Below are positions 35,089 through 43,413 of a stretch of 64,000 nucleotides of DNA, in pieces. This DNA comes from Proteobacteria bacterium ST_bin11 (GTDB lineage Bacteria; Pseudomonadota; Gammaproteobacteria; Methylococcales; Methylomonadaceae). Position numbers and translations under genes: made by a program. The notes under the pieces were generated by a model. The model was not told where the DNA came from. It worked only from the letters and a program-made list of their open reading frames with translations, and ran no database searches. Position 1 is the stretch's first letter, and every line of letters starts with the position of its first letter. The stretch spans positions 62,001 through 126,000 of the forward strand of contig MSXO01000005.1 of assembly GCA_002083615.1 (NCBI GenBank), given 5' to 3'.

Positions 35089-36978
35089 TCAGTCAGAACT
35101 ATTCCGCAGAAACGCTTCAAACATTAGTAAGGACCAAATCGGCGCGCTGTAATCGCGCAACCCGGACTGGTGTTGACTGACTAAATGATGCAAATAGGCC
35201 TCATCAAACCAACCTGTACTTCTTAGGGTTTCGCCTAACAAAGCCTGCTGGACACGCTGCTTTAACGGCCCCCTAAACCAGCTACTTAATGGCACCGCGA
35301 ACCCCATTTTGGGCCGGTAGAGAATATCGTTGGGCAAATAAGGCTCCAAGGCTTTCTTAAAGAGATATTTGCCTTCCCGACCATGTAATTTCAAATCGGG
35401 CGGTAAGCTTGCCATCCATTCCACTAACTTATGATCCAGCAATGGCACCCGCACTTCTAAGGCGTGAGCCATGCTGGCCCGGTCCACTTTAGTCAGAATA
35501 TCGCCAGCTAAATAAGTCTTCAAATCCAGATATTGCACCATGGACAATGGATTATCTGGAGCTTGCTGACTATAGCGACGGAATACTTCAATGGCCTGAT
35601 AGCCCTGTAACTCACTTTTTAAATTTTCGCTAAATAACTGGCTGCGCATACCGTTGGAAAGCACCGATACGCTGTGAAAATAACCTGCCATGGAGTCGCG
35701 GCCTATAGACTCTAACGTGGTTTTCGCCCTCAACACCTTAGGCGCCCAATCCAGCTTGGGATAAACCCGGCCTAGGCTTGAGAACAATGGCATCCGCAAC
35801 GCATCCGGCAACATAGCCCTCATGCGCTCTTCGTAAGTATGCCAGCGGTAACGCCGGTAACCGGCGAGATTCTCGTCACCGCCATCGCCAGATAACACCA
35901 CGGTTACCTGCTTCTTCGCCAATTCGCAAACCCGATAAGTCGGTAACGCAGAACTGTCCGCATACGGCTCGTCATACAAACCTGACAATTGATCAATCAG
36001 GCTAAAATCGTCAGGATCAACTTGTTCGACCCGGTGTGCCGTGTGGTAACGCTCGGCAACCTGAGCGGCAAATTGCGCTTCGTTGAATTTAGGATCGCCG
36101 AAGGAAATAGAACACGTATTGACCGGGTCTTTGGATAGCCCCGCCATCAATGCCACTACACCGCTGGAGTCGACACCACCAGACAGGAAGGCCCCCAACG
36201 GCACATCAGCGACCATTCGAATTTTCACAGCCTCGCGCAAGCGCTCGATTAACTCTTCGCCGGCTTCGGCTACATTGCCTGCAGAAGCTGGCTGAAATTT
36301 AACATCCCAATATTGTTTGGGTCGAAAACCATTCTGCCCGCGTTTAATCGTTAGAGAATATCCGGGCTCAAGCTTATAAACACCTTTATATATGGTCTTT
36401 GGATCGGGAATATATCCAAAACCGAAATAATCTTCTATCGCAGTGGGATCAACATTTTTAGGCAGCAAAGGGTGCTGTTTTAAGGCTTTCAGTTCAGAGC
36501 CGAAAATGAATTGGCCGTTGCTTAACTCGGCATAAAACAATGGTTTTACACCCAGTCGATCTCGGGCCAAAAATAAAGTTTGGCGTGGTCTATCCCAAAT
36601 TCCAAACGCAAACATGCCACGCAAGCGTTCCACGCAAGATTCGCCCCATGCCTGCCAAGCATAAAGAATCACTTCTGTATCGCAATGCGTCCTGAAGCTA
36701 TAGCCCAACGCTTCCAACTCTTCGCGCAGTTCTGGAAAATTATAGACCTCGCCGTTGTAGGTCAACACCACATTGCCATCCTGACTGTGCATTGGCTGTT
36801 GGCCGCTGGACAAGTCGATAATAGACAAGCGGCGGTGCCCAAAGCCCAAACCAGGCTCGGTATGCAAACCGCCTTCGTCAGGCCCCCTGTGAAGCTGGGA
36901 CTCGTTCATCCGCGACAACAAATTCCGATCTATTTCACTAGCACCTGTAATATCGAAAATACCGACTATGCCGCACAT
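35089..36978 (-). CDS. XrtA/PEP-CTERM system amidotransferase (asparagine-synthase type)
   Basis: A 629-residue asparagine-synthase-like amidotransferase. Cys2 and the MCGIVGIFD opening give the Ntn glutaminase nucleophile. The HRGPDEGG, GFGHRRLSIIDLSSGQQPM and NGEVYNF motifs are the glutaminase site. FLSGGVDSSGVVAL and LSGDGGDENLAGYRRY are the ATP-pyrophosphatase motifs. This fits the TIGR03108 family that is nearly always present in exosortase-A EPS loci. It likely amidates a carboxylate on a sugar or precursor. It lies 21 nt after the glycosyltransferase gene. Confidence 0.93.
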   Translation of the reverse strand: MCGIVGIFDITGASEIDRNLLSRMNESQLHRGPDEGGLHTEPGLGFGHRRLSIIDLSSGQQPMHSQDGNVVLTYNGEVYNFPELREELEALGYSFRTHCDTEVILYAWQAWGESCVERLRGMFAFGIWDRPRQTLFLARDRLGVKPLFYAELSNGQFIFGSELKALKQHPLLPKNVDPTAIEDYFGFGYIPDPKTIYKGVYKLEPGYSLTIKRGQNGFRPKQYWDVKFQPASAGNVAEAGEELIERLREAVKIRMVADVPLGAFLSGGVDSSGVVALMAGLSKDPVNTCSISFGDPKFNEAQFAAQVAERYHTAHRVEQVDPDDFSLIDQLSGLYDEPYADSSALPTYRVCELAKKQVTVVLSGDGGDENLAGYRRYRWHTYEERMRAMLPDALRMPLFSSLGRVYPKLDWAPKVLRAKTTLESIGRDSMAGYFHSVSVLSNGMRSQLFSENLKSELQGYQAIEVFRRYSQQAPDNPLSMVQYLDLKTYLAGDILTKVDRASMAHALEVRVPLLDHKLVEWMASLPPDLKLHGREGKYLFKKALEPYLPNDILYRPKMGFAVPLSSWFRGPLKQRVQQALLGETLRSTGWFDEAYLHHLVSQHQSGLRDYSAPIWSLLMFEAFLRNSSD

Positions 36979-36998
36979 ATGAGTTCTCTCTGTATCAT

Positions 36999-38135
36999 TT
37001 ACTGCTTGTCATAAACTTGTCGATAGCGGTTCACCATGCTATCGATTGAAAACTCCGCCTGAATCCGCTGAAGCGAAGCTTCGCCTAATTGTCGCCGTTT
37101 GCCGTCATCCAGCACCAATTCTCGCATTGCAGATGACATGCCCTGTACATCCTCTTTTTCTACCAGACACCCGGTTTTTCCGTCCAGCACCAGCTCGGGG
37201 TTGCCGCCGACTCGAGTGGCGATAACCGGCAATCCACTTGCCATCGCTTCCAGTATAGTGTTGGAAATACCTTCTGCCTTTGACGGCAATACGAAAATAT
37301 CCAGACTGCGCAGGATTTCCGGGATGTCGTCACGCTCGCCGGGTAACCAGGCTTTATCGGTAAGGCTGGCGACATTCAATAATTCAATCGCTTCTGCTCG
37401 CAAAGGCCCGTCACCAATCAAAATCAAACGGGCTATTTGGGCAAATTCCGGAAAGTTTTCACAGGCATCGATAAATGCCCTAACCAGCGTCAATTGATCT
37501 TTCACGCCGTGCATGCGTCCAACTGTACCAATCACCAACTTTTGATCCAAATTCAGCGCGCAACCGTGCGGTCTTTGTCTAATTCCGGAACGAGGATAAA
37601 ACGTTTTGGTATCGACGCCGTTACAGATGCGCGTGATTTTATCTGAAGAAATGCCCACTCGATTCAGCAGATAATCCTGTAAATGCTGCGATAAGGGAAT
37701 GAAGCGATGAATAATTGAACCCAATATGCGCCGCAGCCATTGATACTTGATATTACTGCCGTCCGGATCGAAAACATCCCAACCATGCTCGCCATGCACC
37801 CGATAAGGCACGCCGGCTAACAACGCGCAAGCCTGATATTCGATTGCCGCTAAATTACGGGTATGCACGATAGCGGGTTGCCATTGTTTCAATAAGCGAT
37901 AGACTGTATAAAACGACGCCCAATCCTGCCCTGGTCGCTTATGCAACTCATGGACAATCACATCTTGCCGCTTAATACGCTGGCTAAATTCGGTACTATC
38001 TGCCAAACAGATAATGGCGTGCCGGTAACTGTCTTCCGGTAAATGATTAAGGATATTGACCAGGCCGTTCTCCAGCCCGCCAATGCCTAGCCGATAAATG
38101 ATGTGCACGATTAAGGGCGGCAACGGTCTGGACAT
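36999..38135 (-). CDS. XrtA/PEP-CTERM system glycosyltransferase, TIGR03088 family
   Basis: A 378-residue GT4-type glycosyltransferase. The N-terminus IVHIIYRLGIGGLENGLVNIL and the middle HGEHGWDVFDPDGSN are characteristic of TIGR03088, an exosortase-A-associated family. The donor site contains GTVGRMHGVKDQLTLVRAF and LEAMASGLPVIATRVGGNPELV. It adds a sugar to the EPS repeat unit. The start directly abuts the upstream glycosyltransferase stop (38136), consistent with one operon. Confidence 0.93.
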   Translation of the reverse strand: MSRPLPPLIVHIIYRLGIGGLENGLVNILNHLPEDSYRHAIICLADSTEFSQRIKRQDVIVHELHKRPGQDWASFYTVYRLLKQWQPAIVHTRNLAAIEYQACALLAGVPYRVHGEHGWDVFDPDGSNIKYQWLRRILGSIIHRFIPLSQHLQDYLLNRVGISSDKITRICNGVDTKTFYPRSGIRQRPHGCALNLDQKLVIGTVGRMHGVKDQLTLVRAFIDACENFPEFAQIARLILIGDGPLRAEAIELLNVASLTDKAWLPGERDDIPEILRSLDIFVLPSKAEGISNTILEAMASGLPVIATRVGGNPELVLDGKTGCLVEKEDVQGMSSAMRELVLDDGKRRQLGEASLQRIQAEFSIDSMVNRYRQVYDKQ

Positions 38136-39341
38136 TTATGCAGTCTCTCCCGCTAACAATCGGCACAAGCGTTGGCCGTTTTGCTCCCAACTGAAATCGC
38201 TTTCTACATAGTGGCGATTGACGTTAGCGGATTCGACCGACTGCTCCAAAAACCGTAAAACTTGGCAGGCAAAGTCTTCCGGAGCGTCGGCTATCGCCAC
38301 CTGCAAATCTGCCCCACCCGGAATGCCTTCCATAGCCGCCGAGGTAGCCACTATCGGCTTGGCCATCGCCATGGCTTCCAGGACTTTGTTTTGAATGCCT
38401 CTGGCAATGCGTAAGGGCGCAACGACAACGTCCGCGTGAGCAACATAGGGCCTGACATCGTCAACACGACCGGTCACACTTATCGCTGCCTCTTTTTCCG
38501 CCAGTTGCAACACCTCTTTTGCCGGCTTAGAACCTACTATATAAAAACGTACATCCGGCAATCGGCTTTTTATGGCAGGAAATACCTGCTCGGCAAACCA
38601 CGTGACTGCATCGACATTGGCCCAATAATCCATAGCGCCAGTAAACACAATAGTCTGTTGCTCGGCCGGAAACGGCTTCTCACACGACAAGTTTGGATCG
38701 AACCTGTCCGTATCCACCCCGTTGTTTACAAAACTGATCTTGGCTGCGGATTCCGGCGCCAAAATTTTGAACAAGTCTGCTTCTTGTTCGGATACAAATA
38801 TTGTTGCATCGGCCCGCGCAGCGATGTGTTGCTCATAAGCCAACAACTTTTCGGCCTCTCGCCGATAAATCCAGCTTGCCGGCCAACGCTTGCTAAGCGC
38901 ATATTGCTGCCACTTGTCGGAATCAACATCGACAAAATCGGCCACCCAATGCAAGTTGGTGTATTTCTCAACATATTGCGCCATCGGCGATGAAAAGATC
39001 ATCACCCGCTCGATACCCTCTTCGTTGGTAGTCTTATCTACCCATTCCTGCAATTCGCGGTTACGGTAATACGGCAAACTCAAGGCTTCCCCACTCAGCA
39101 AGCCTACCAAGCTTTTAATTTTGCCGAACTTGGGATCCAAATCGATACAGCAAGTATCTGCGCAGAAAGGCTTTAAGGCATCGATATGCTGCTTATCATC
39201 CGGATCATCGATAAAGGTACCAAGGAATATCCGGTATTCAGCCGCTAAAGCCTGCAAAAAATGAAAGGAACGAATCTTGTCGCCTTTATTCGGCGGATAA
39301 GGTATTCGATGGACTAAGTAAAGTAATTTAGGCTTTGCCAT
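38136..39341 (-). CDS. XrtA/PEP-CTERM system glycosyltransferase, TIGR03087 family
   Basis: A 401-residue glycosyltransferase. The start KPKLLYLVHRIPYPPNKGDKIRS and the VADFVDVDSDKW segment are the signature of TIGR03087. The C-terminal donor domain has FTGAMDYWANVDAV and NKVLEAMAMAKPIVATS. I chose the ATG at 39341, whose A is the last base of the FemAB stop codon (TGATG); an upstream ATG would overlap by 25 nt and add eight unconserved residues. In most XrtA loci the exosortase gene stands between FemAB and this gene. Here there is no room for it. Confidence 0.93.
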   Translation of the reverse strand: MAKPKLLYLVHRIPYPPNKGDKIRSFHFLQALAAEYRIFLGTFIDDPDDKQHIDALKPFCADTCCIDLDPKFGKIKSLVGLLSGEALSLPYYRNRELQEWVDKTTNEEGIERVMIFSSPMAQYVEKYTNLHWVADFVDVDSDKWQQYALSKRWPASWIYRREAEKLLAYEQHIAARADATIFVSEQEADLFKILAPESAAKISFVNNGVDTDRFDPNLSCEKPFPAEQQTIVFTGAMDYWANVDAVTWFAEQVFPAIKSRLPDVRFYIVGSKPAKEVLQLAEKEAAISVTGRVDDVRPYVAHADVVVAPLRIARGIQNKVLEAMAMAKPIVATSAAMEGIPGGADLQVAIADAPEDFACQVLRFLEQSVESANVNRHYVESDFSWEQNGQRLCRLLAGETA

Positions 39342-40360
39342 CAACCCAAATCCTTGGCAAGCCAAGGGCCGACCAACTGGCTAATCGGCAGAGGTAAGCG
39401 CTTCCAAGCCGCAATAAACAAGCGGTATTTAGGATTGAGCGGATTGATTTCCGGAATTTGTTTGGCCTTGACCAGATCGACCTCGTAATAAAGCGGTTCC
39501 GGTTCGAAACCCCAGTGCTTTTTAAAGCGATACGAGCCTGTGCCAATTTTACTGCGACCATAATCGAAAACCCGGCATCCCTTTTCCACCCCGCGCCGCA
39601 TCACTTCCCAATACATGAAATCGTTGCCTTTCAAATCACGGGCCGCGTCTGTGCCGCCGCCGTAATAGGGTAAAACTTCATCCTTGAAATAAAAACTCAT
39701 CACGCTCGCCACTAATCGGCCCTCATGCTCTATCGTTAGCACCTCGCAACTCTCGCCGAATACATCCTGCAAAATTTGAAAATATTTTTTCGGAAATACC
39801 GGGGTGCCCAGGTTCCTGACACTTTCAGAGTAGGCGCTATATAAACGTTCGACATTATCGTCGATGACACTGGTAAGACCGGCTTTGATGCCAGCCCGCA
39901 CCATTGCCCGCTGCTTGCGTGGAATCGCATTTAGATTTTTTTCTAAGTCAGGATCAAGTTCTTTTCTGAACGTGACATAGAGTTCTTTGTGGGGCCAATC
40001 GGGATGGCGCTGTTGCCGATTCCTCATCTCCATACTATCCACGCCCAATTCCCTGGCTAATTGTTGCGCTTTGGTTTGCAACGCTGCAAAAGCCTGATCG
40101 TTACTGGCAATAATCCCGCCATAAACGCAAAACGCGTTTGATACCAAAGAATTACCGAATAGCAAGCTGTTGACATGAGTCAAGGGCAAAATACCGGTGA
40201 TTTCGCCATCTTGTTCTGCGTAGAAATAGTAAGTATCGTGACCGAAGGCTTGTTTGATTACCTGCTGCCAAGCTGATAAATGAAAGAAGCTGCCATCGGC
40301 CGCAGCCATAACATAGTGATCCCAACGCCCTCTTTGGGCTGGCTCAAGTAATTTGATCAT
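39341..40360 (-). CDS. FemAB-family XrtA/PEP-CTERM system-associated protein
   Basis: A 339-residue GNAT-like FemAB protein. Segments FFHLSAWQQVIKQAFGHDTYYFYAE, LARELGVDSMEMRNRQ, KKYFQILQDVFGESCEVLTIEHEGRLVASVMSFYFKDEVLPYYGGG and GCRVFDYGRSKIGTGSYRFKKHWGFEPEPLYYE match the TIGR03019 family that goes with exosortase A. FemX-type proteins transfer amino acids from aminoacyl-tRNA to a substrate; this group may add an amino acid to the polymer or precursor. The gene precedes the glycosyltransferase gene with a one-nucleotide overlap. Confidence 0.93.
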   Translation of the reverse strand: MIKLLEPAQRGRWDHYVMAAADGSFFHLSAWQQVIKQAFGHDTYYFYAEQDGEITGILPLTHVNSLLFGNSLVSNAFCVYGGIIASNDQAFAALQTKAQQLARELGVDSMEMRNRQQRHPDWPHKELYVTFRKELDPDLEKNLNAIPRKQRAMVRAGIKAGLTSVIDDNVERLYSAYSESVRNLGTPVFPKKYFQILQDVFGESCEVLTIEHEGRLVASVMSFYFKDEVLPYYGGGTDAARDLKGNDFMYWEVMRRGVEKGCRVFDYGRSKIGTGSYRFKKHWGFEPEPLYYEVDLVKAKQIPEINPLNPKYRLFIAAWKRLPLPISQLVGPWLAKDLG

Positions 40361-40366
40361 GACTAA

Positions 40367-41230
40367 CTATGATGATTTGTCTGTTTGCTTGGTTAGAAAC
40401 ACGCTCTGCATGGTATCCCAAGCAAAATCGGTCAGTAAGCTGTTAAGGCGATTTTGCATTCTATCCAGATTCAAATAATGTCTGAAACGGGTTTTAAACG
40501 ACAAATCATGTTGCCGCGGCTGTTCTGGATCTATTTCCCAAGGGTGAAAATAAAAAATTCCAGACTGGTTTTCGTGTTTATTAAGGTGGCGGTAAGCCCA
40601 TTTCGAAAACTGATACGGATACAATCGAAAAAACCCGCCGCCACCGCAGGGGATATTACGATCCAGTATTTTCAAAGTAGTGATCGGTATTTCCAACAGC
40701 TTAGGCGCGTTATCGGGCCTATAAGCAAAGCGGGGAGCGCCCGGCATACCGTATAAATCGTGCTTTACAGGATATATACTGGAACTGTACTGAAAGCCCT
40801 CGTCCTCCAATACCTCAAGTGCCCAGAGATTCTTTGCGCCTATCGAATAACTAGCGGCGCGATAACCCACAATTGGCTGACCGCCGATATCTTCGAGAAT
40901 CTGCCGGCTAATCCTAAGATCTTCCCGGAACTGCTCCGGTGTTTGTTTGGTTACCCGGGTGTGTTGATAGCCGTGCGAAGCGAGTTCGTGCCCTTCATCG
41001 ACAATCCGCCTAACCAGCTGCGGATAACGCTCAGCCACCCATCCCAATGTAAAAAAAGTGGCTTTAACCTGGTGTTGAGCAAACAAGTCCAGAATCCGCT
41101 GGGTATTCCGCTCAACCCGATGTGGCAGGCCGTCCCACTGACTGCGCTGGATATGGGCCTCGAATGCCGAGACCTGGAAATAATCCTCGACGTCGACGGT
41201 CATCGCATTAACACGCAATGGCAATGTCAT
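40367..41230 (-). CDS. XrtA system polysaccharide deacetylase
   Basis: A 287-residue NodB-type deacetylase. AMTVDVEDYFQ near residue 9 gives the catalytic Asp and the metal-binding Asp. HELASHGYQHTRV gives the His-x3-His zinc ligands. YRAASYSIG and FYFHPWEIDPEQPR are the remaining motifs, and the C-terminal half fits the TIGR03006 family of exosortase-A loci. It likely removes N-acetyl groups from GlcNAc in the polymer or intermediate, consistent with the WecB gene next to it. There is no signal peptide, so it may act in the cytoplasm. It lies 6 nt after wecB. Confidence 0.93.
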   Translation of the reverse strand: MTLPLRVNAMTVDVEDYFQVSAFEAHIQRSQWDGLPHRVERNTQRILDLFAQHQVKATFFTLGWVAERYPQLVRRIVDEGHELASHGYQHTRVTKQTPEQFREDLRISRQILEDIGGQPIVGYRAASYSIGAKNLWALEVLEDEGFQYSSSIYPVKHDLYGMPGAPRFAYRPDNAPKLLEIPITTLKILDRNIPCGGGGFFRLYPYQFSKWAYRHLNKHENQSGIFYFHPWEIDPEQPRQHDLSFKTRFRHYLNLDRMQNRLNSLLTDFAWDTMQSVFLTKQTDKSS

Positions 41231-41236
41231 ATAGCC

Positions 41237-42364
41237 CTAACCCGCCAATTGATAACGACGCACAATCTCATCGACGATACGCCGAGCAGCGTTACCATCC
41301 CAATACTCCGGCACCCGGCCACTTTTACCCCCTGTCAGCAGAATTTCATCGACGCATTGCATTACTTTAGCTGGATTGGTTCCAACGATGGTATTAGTGC
41401 CCTCAGTAATCGTAATAGGCCTTTCAGTGTTCTCTCTTAGGGTCACGCAAGGCACACCCAATGCAGTAGTTTCTTCCTGTAAACCACCTGAATCGGTCAA
41501 CACTAATTGGGCGGATTGCATCAGACCCAGCATTTCCAGGTAAGCTACCGGCGGTAACATGATGACTCTCTGTTCCGGCAAGTTACTAAGTAATCCTGCT
41601 TCTGCAATTTTTTGTTGTGTGCGCGGGTGAACCGGAAATATCACGAGTAGCTTTTGACTAATTTCCCCCACTACTCGAACCAAGCGCTGCAGTGTTTCAA
41701 GATCGTCAACGTTTGAGGGCCGGTGCAGGGTTAACAATGCATAGGATTTTTCAGCAACAAACTGCTTAGAGCCGTATCGTTTTAAGGTGTCCGACAATGA
41801 TGAGGCTTTTTGACAGTTAGCGAGGAGTGAGTCGATCATCACATTCCCGGAAAAGCATATTCGCTCGGCGGCAATACCTTCCTTAATCAAATTATCCGCC
41901 GCCGCACGTTCCGTGGTGAATAACAGGTCGGAGAGCTGGTCAGTCAAAATTCGGTTAATCTCTTCTGGCATTTGCCGGTCGTAACTTCTCAAACCGGCTT
42001 CGACATGAATCACTGGGATATTCTTTTTTACCGCAACCAATCCGCAGGCGATGGTTGAATTAACATCACCCACTACCAGAACCGCAAAAGGCTTCACCTC
42101 ATCCAAAATGGGCTCAAAACGCAACATGACATTTGCTGTCTGCACAGCATGACTACCGGAGCCAACACCTAAATCTCTGTCGGGCTCGGGAATACCAAGC
42201 TGTTGAAAGAACGTATCTTTCATTGCTTGATCGTAATGCTGGCCAGTATGCACCAGAAAAGGCGTGACGACATGCCTAATGGCTTGCAATTGCTTGAAAA
42301 TAGGCGCCATTTTCATGAAATTCGGCCGGGCTCCAACTACGCAGACCAAGGCTTTAGGGGACAT
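41237..42364 (-). CDS. wecB: UDP-N-acetylglucosamine 2-epimerase (non-hydrolysing)
   Basis: A 375-residue GT-B-fold epimerase. It makes UDP-ManNAc from UDP-GlcNAc. Motifs are VVGARPNFMKMAPI, TGQHYD, VVGDVNSTIACGLVA, HVEAGLRSYDRQMPEEINR and TDSGGLQEETTALGVPCVTLRENTERPIT. It suggests that ManNAc or a derived sugar is in the EPS repeat unit, although no UDP-ManNAc dehydrogenase is nearby. It follows the ATPase gene by 6 nt and precedes the deacetylase by 6 nt. Confidence 0.95.
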   Translation of the reverse strand: MSPKALVCVVGARPNFMKMAPIFKQLQAIRHVVTPFLVHTGQHYDQAMKDTFFQQLGIPEPDRDLGVGSGSHAVQTANVMLRFEPILDEVKPFAVLVVGDVNSTIACGLVAVKKNIPVIHVEAGLRSYDRQMPEEINRILTDQLSDLLFTTERAAADNLIKEGIAAERICFSGNVMIDSLLANCQKASSLSDTLKRYGSKQFVAEKSYALLTLHRPSNVDDLETLQRLVRVVGEISQKLLVIFPVHPRTQQKIAEAGLLSNLPEQRVIMLPPVAYLEMLGLMQSAQLVLTDSGGLQEETTALGVPCVTLRENTERPITITEGTNTIVGTNPAKVMQCVDEILLTGGKSGRVPEYWDGNAARRIVDEIVRRYQLAG

Positions 42365-42370
42365 TTTTTG

Positions 42371-43402
42371 TTAATCCAGGGTGGTTGGTTCGCTGTAAAC
42401 AGCATCCATATCTAATTGTAGAAGGATCGCTTTTCTGAGTAAGGCTTTTTCTTTATTCACACTGTTGCGGAGGTTGTTAACCACATCTTCGAGTCTGGCC
42501 ATCCGATGCTCAAGTGACTCCGCGTCAGCGACATTATAACGATGCAATGAAGGCAAGGAATTTTCGCATTCCTCGTCAGCAGCCTCTAAAAGCATCTCCT
42601 CCTTTACCTCAACTATAACTTTGGTTACTGATTGCTCATCCAGCAATTTCAACTCTTCCAAGTATCCAAACAGGAGCAGCCGATCACACAAAGAATTAAT
42701 GCGTCTAGGAATGCCACCGCTAAACTCGTGGATAGCCCCAAAAACAGCGGGTGTAAACTCTGGAGTTCCAGACCATCCCGCAGTTTGCAATCTAAACAGT
42801 ATATATTCTTTGGTCTCATCCAAATCCAAGGGATCAAGCTGAAATGTAGACACGATGCGCTGCTTTAGTTGCTCCATGTCTGCAGAGTAAATGGTGCGTT
42901 TCAATTCGGTTTGCCCAACCAAAAACACCTGAAAGACAGGGTTGCCATTAACATCCAAATTGGTAAGCATGCGCAATTCTTCCAAGGATTGTTTTGGCAA
43001 ATTCTGAGCTTCATCAACAATTAACAGCAATCGCCTGCCCTCTCTGGCTTTTTCCGCTATAAACTTCTCAAACCCTGACAATAAACTCGCTTTATCGGTA
43101 AGAGAAAATGAAAAACCAAAGGTCGATGCTGCCATCCGTAAGGTATCTTCGGGACCAACCTGGGAAGTCATCATCACGCCAATCAATAATTTCTCTTTAT
43201 TCAGATTTTTTATCAAGCTCTTTACCAACATAGTTTTACCTGTGCCTGGCGAGCCTATTACCAGAACAAAGCCTTCTCCTTGCGTTAAACCATAATGCAT
43301 ATAAGCCAGAGCGCGTTTATGCACAGAGCTCTGGAAAAAAAAGTCTGGGTCGGCACTTAGTTGAAAGGGCTTTTGGGTGAGATTATAAAATCCGTCGTAC
43401 AT
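42371..43402 (-). CDS. XrtA-associated ATPase (ExeA-like)
   Basis: A 343-residue AAA ATPase. It opens MYDGFYNLTQKPFQLSADPDFFF, the family signature of TIGR03015 and ExeA-like proteins. Walker A is GSPGTGKT (50-57) and Walker B is LLLIVDEAQNLP. A GGIPRRINSLCDRLLL sensor region follows, and then an acidic, coiled-coil-like C-terminus (about 275-335). ExeA-like ATPases move or build outer-membrane assemblies; here it probably supports the exporter or the PrsD/PrsE-like step. It lies 11 nt after the outer-membrane barrel gene. Confidence 0.92.
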   Translation of the reverse strand: MYDGFYNLTQKPFQLSADPDFFFQSSVHKRALAYMHYGLTQGEGFVLVIGSPGTGKTMLVKSLIKNLNKEKLLIGVMMTSQVGPEDTLRMAASTFGFSFSLTDKASLLSGFEKFIAEKAREGRRLLLIVDEAQNLPKQSLEELRMLTNLDVNGNPVFQVFLVGQTELKRTIYSADMEQLKQRIVSTFQLDPLDLDETKEYILFRLQTAGWSGTPEFTPAVFGAIHEFSGGIPRRINSLCDRLLLFGYLEELKLLDEQSVTKVIVEVKEEMLLEAADEECENSLPSLHRYNVADAESLEHRMARLEDVVNNLRNSVNKEKALLRKAILLQLDMDAVYSEPTTLD

Positions 43403-43413
43403 ATGTATTATTT

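Noticed and set aside
34989..35120. A Cys-rich N-terminal extension or separate short precursor peptide before the Tat-exported protein
   Set aside because: The stretch overlaps the amidotransferase gene end, has no ribosome-binding site, and the ATG at 34988 has a good one; no separate small precursor gene is supported.
40760..41440. 226-codon plus-strand frame opposite the deacetylase and wecB genes
   Set aside because: Antisense to two conserved genes, no ribosome-binding site, composition typical of a shadow.
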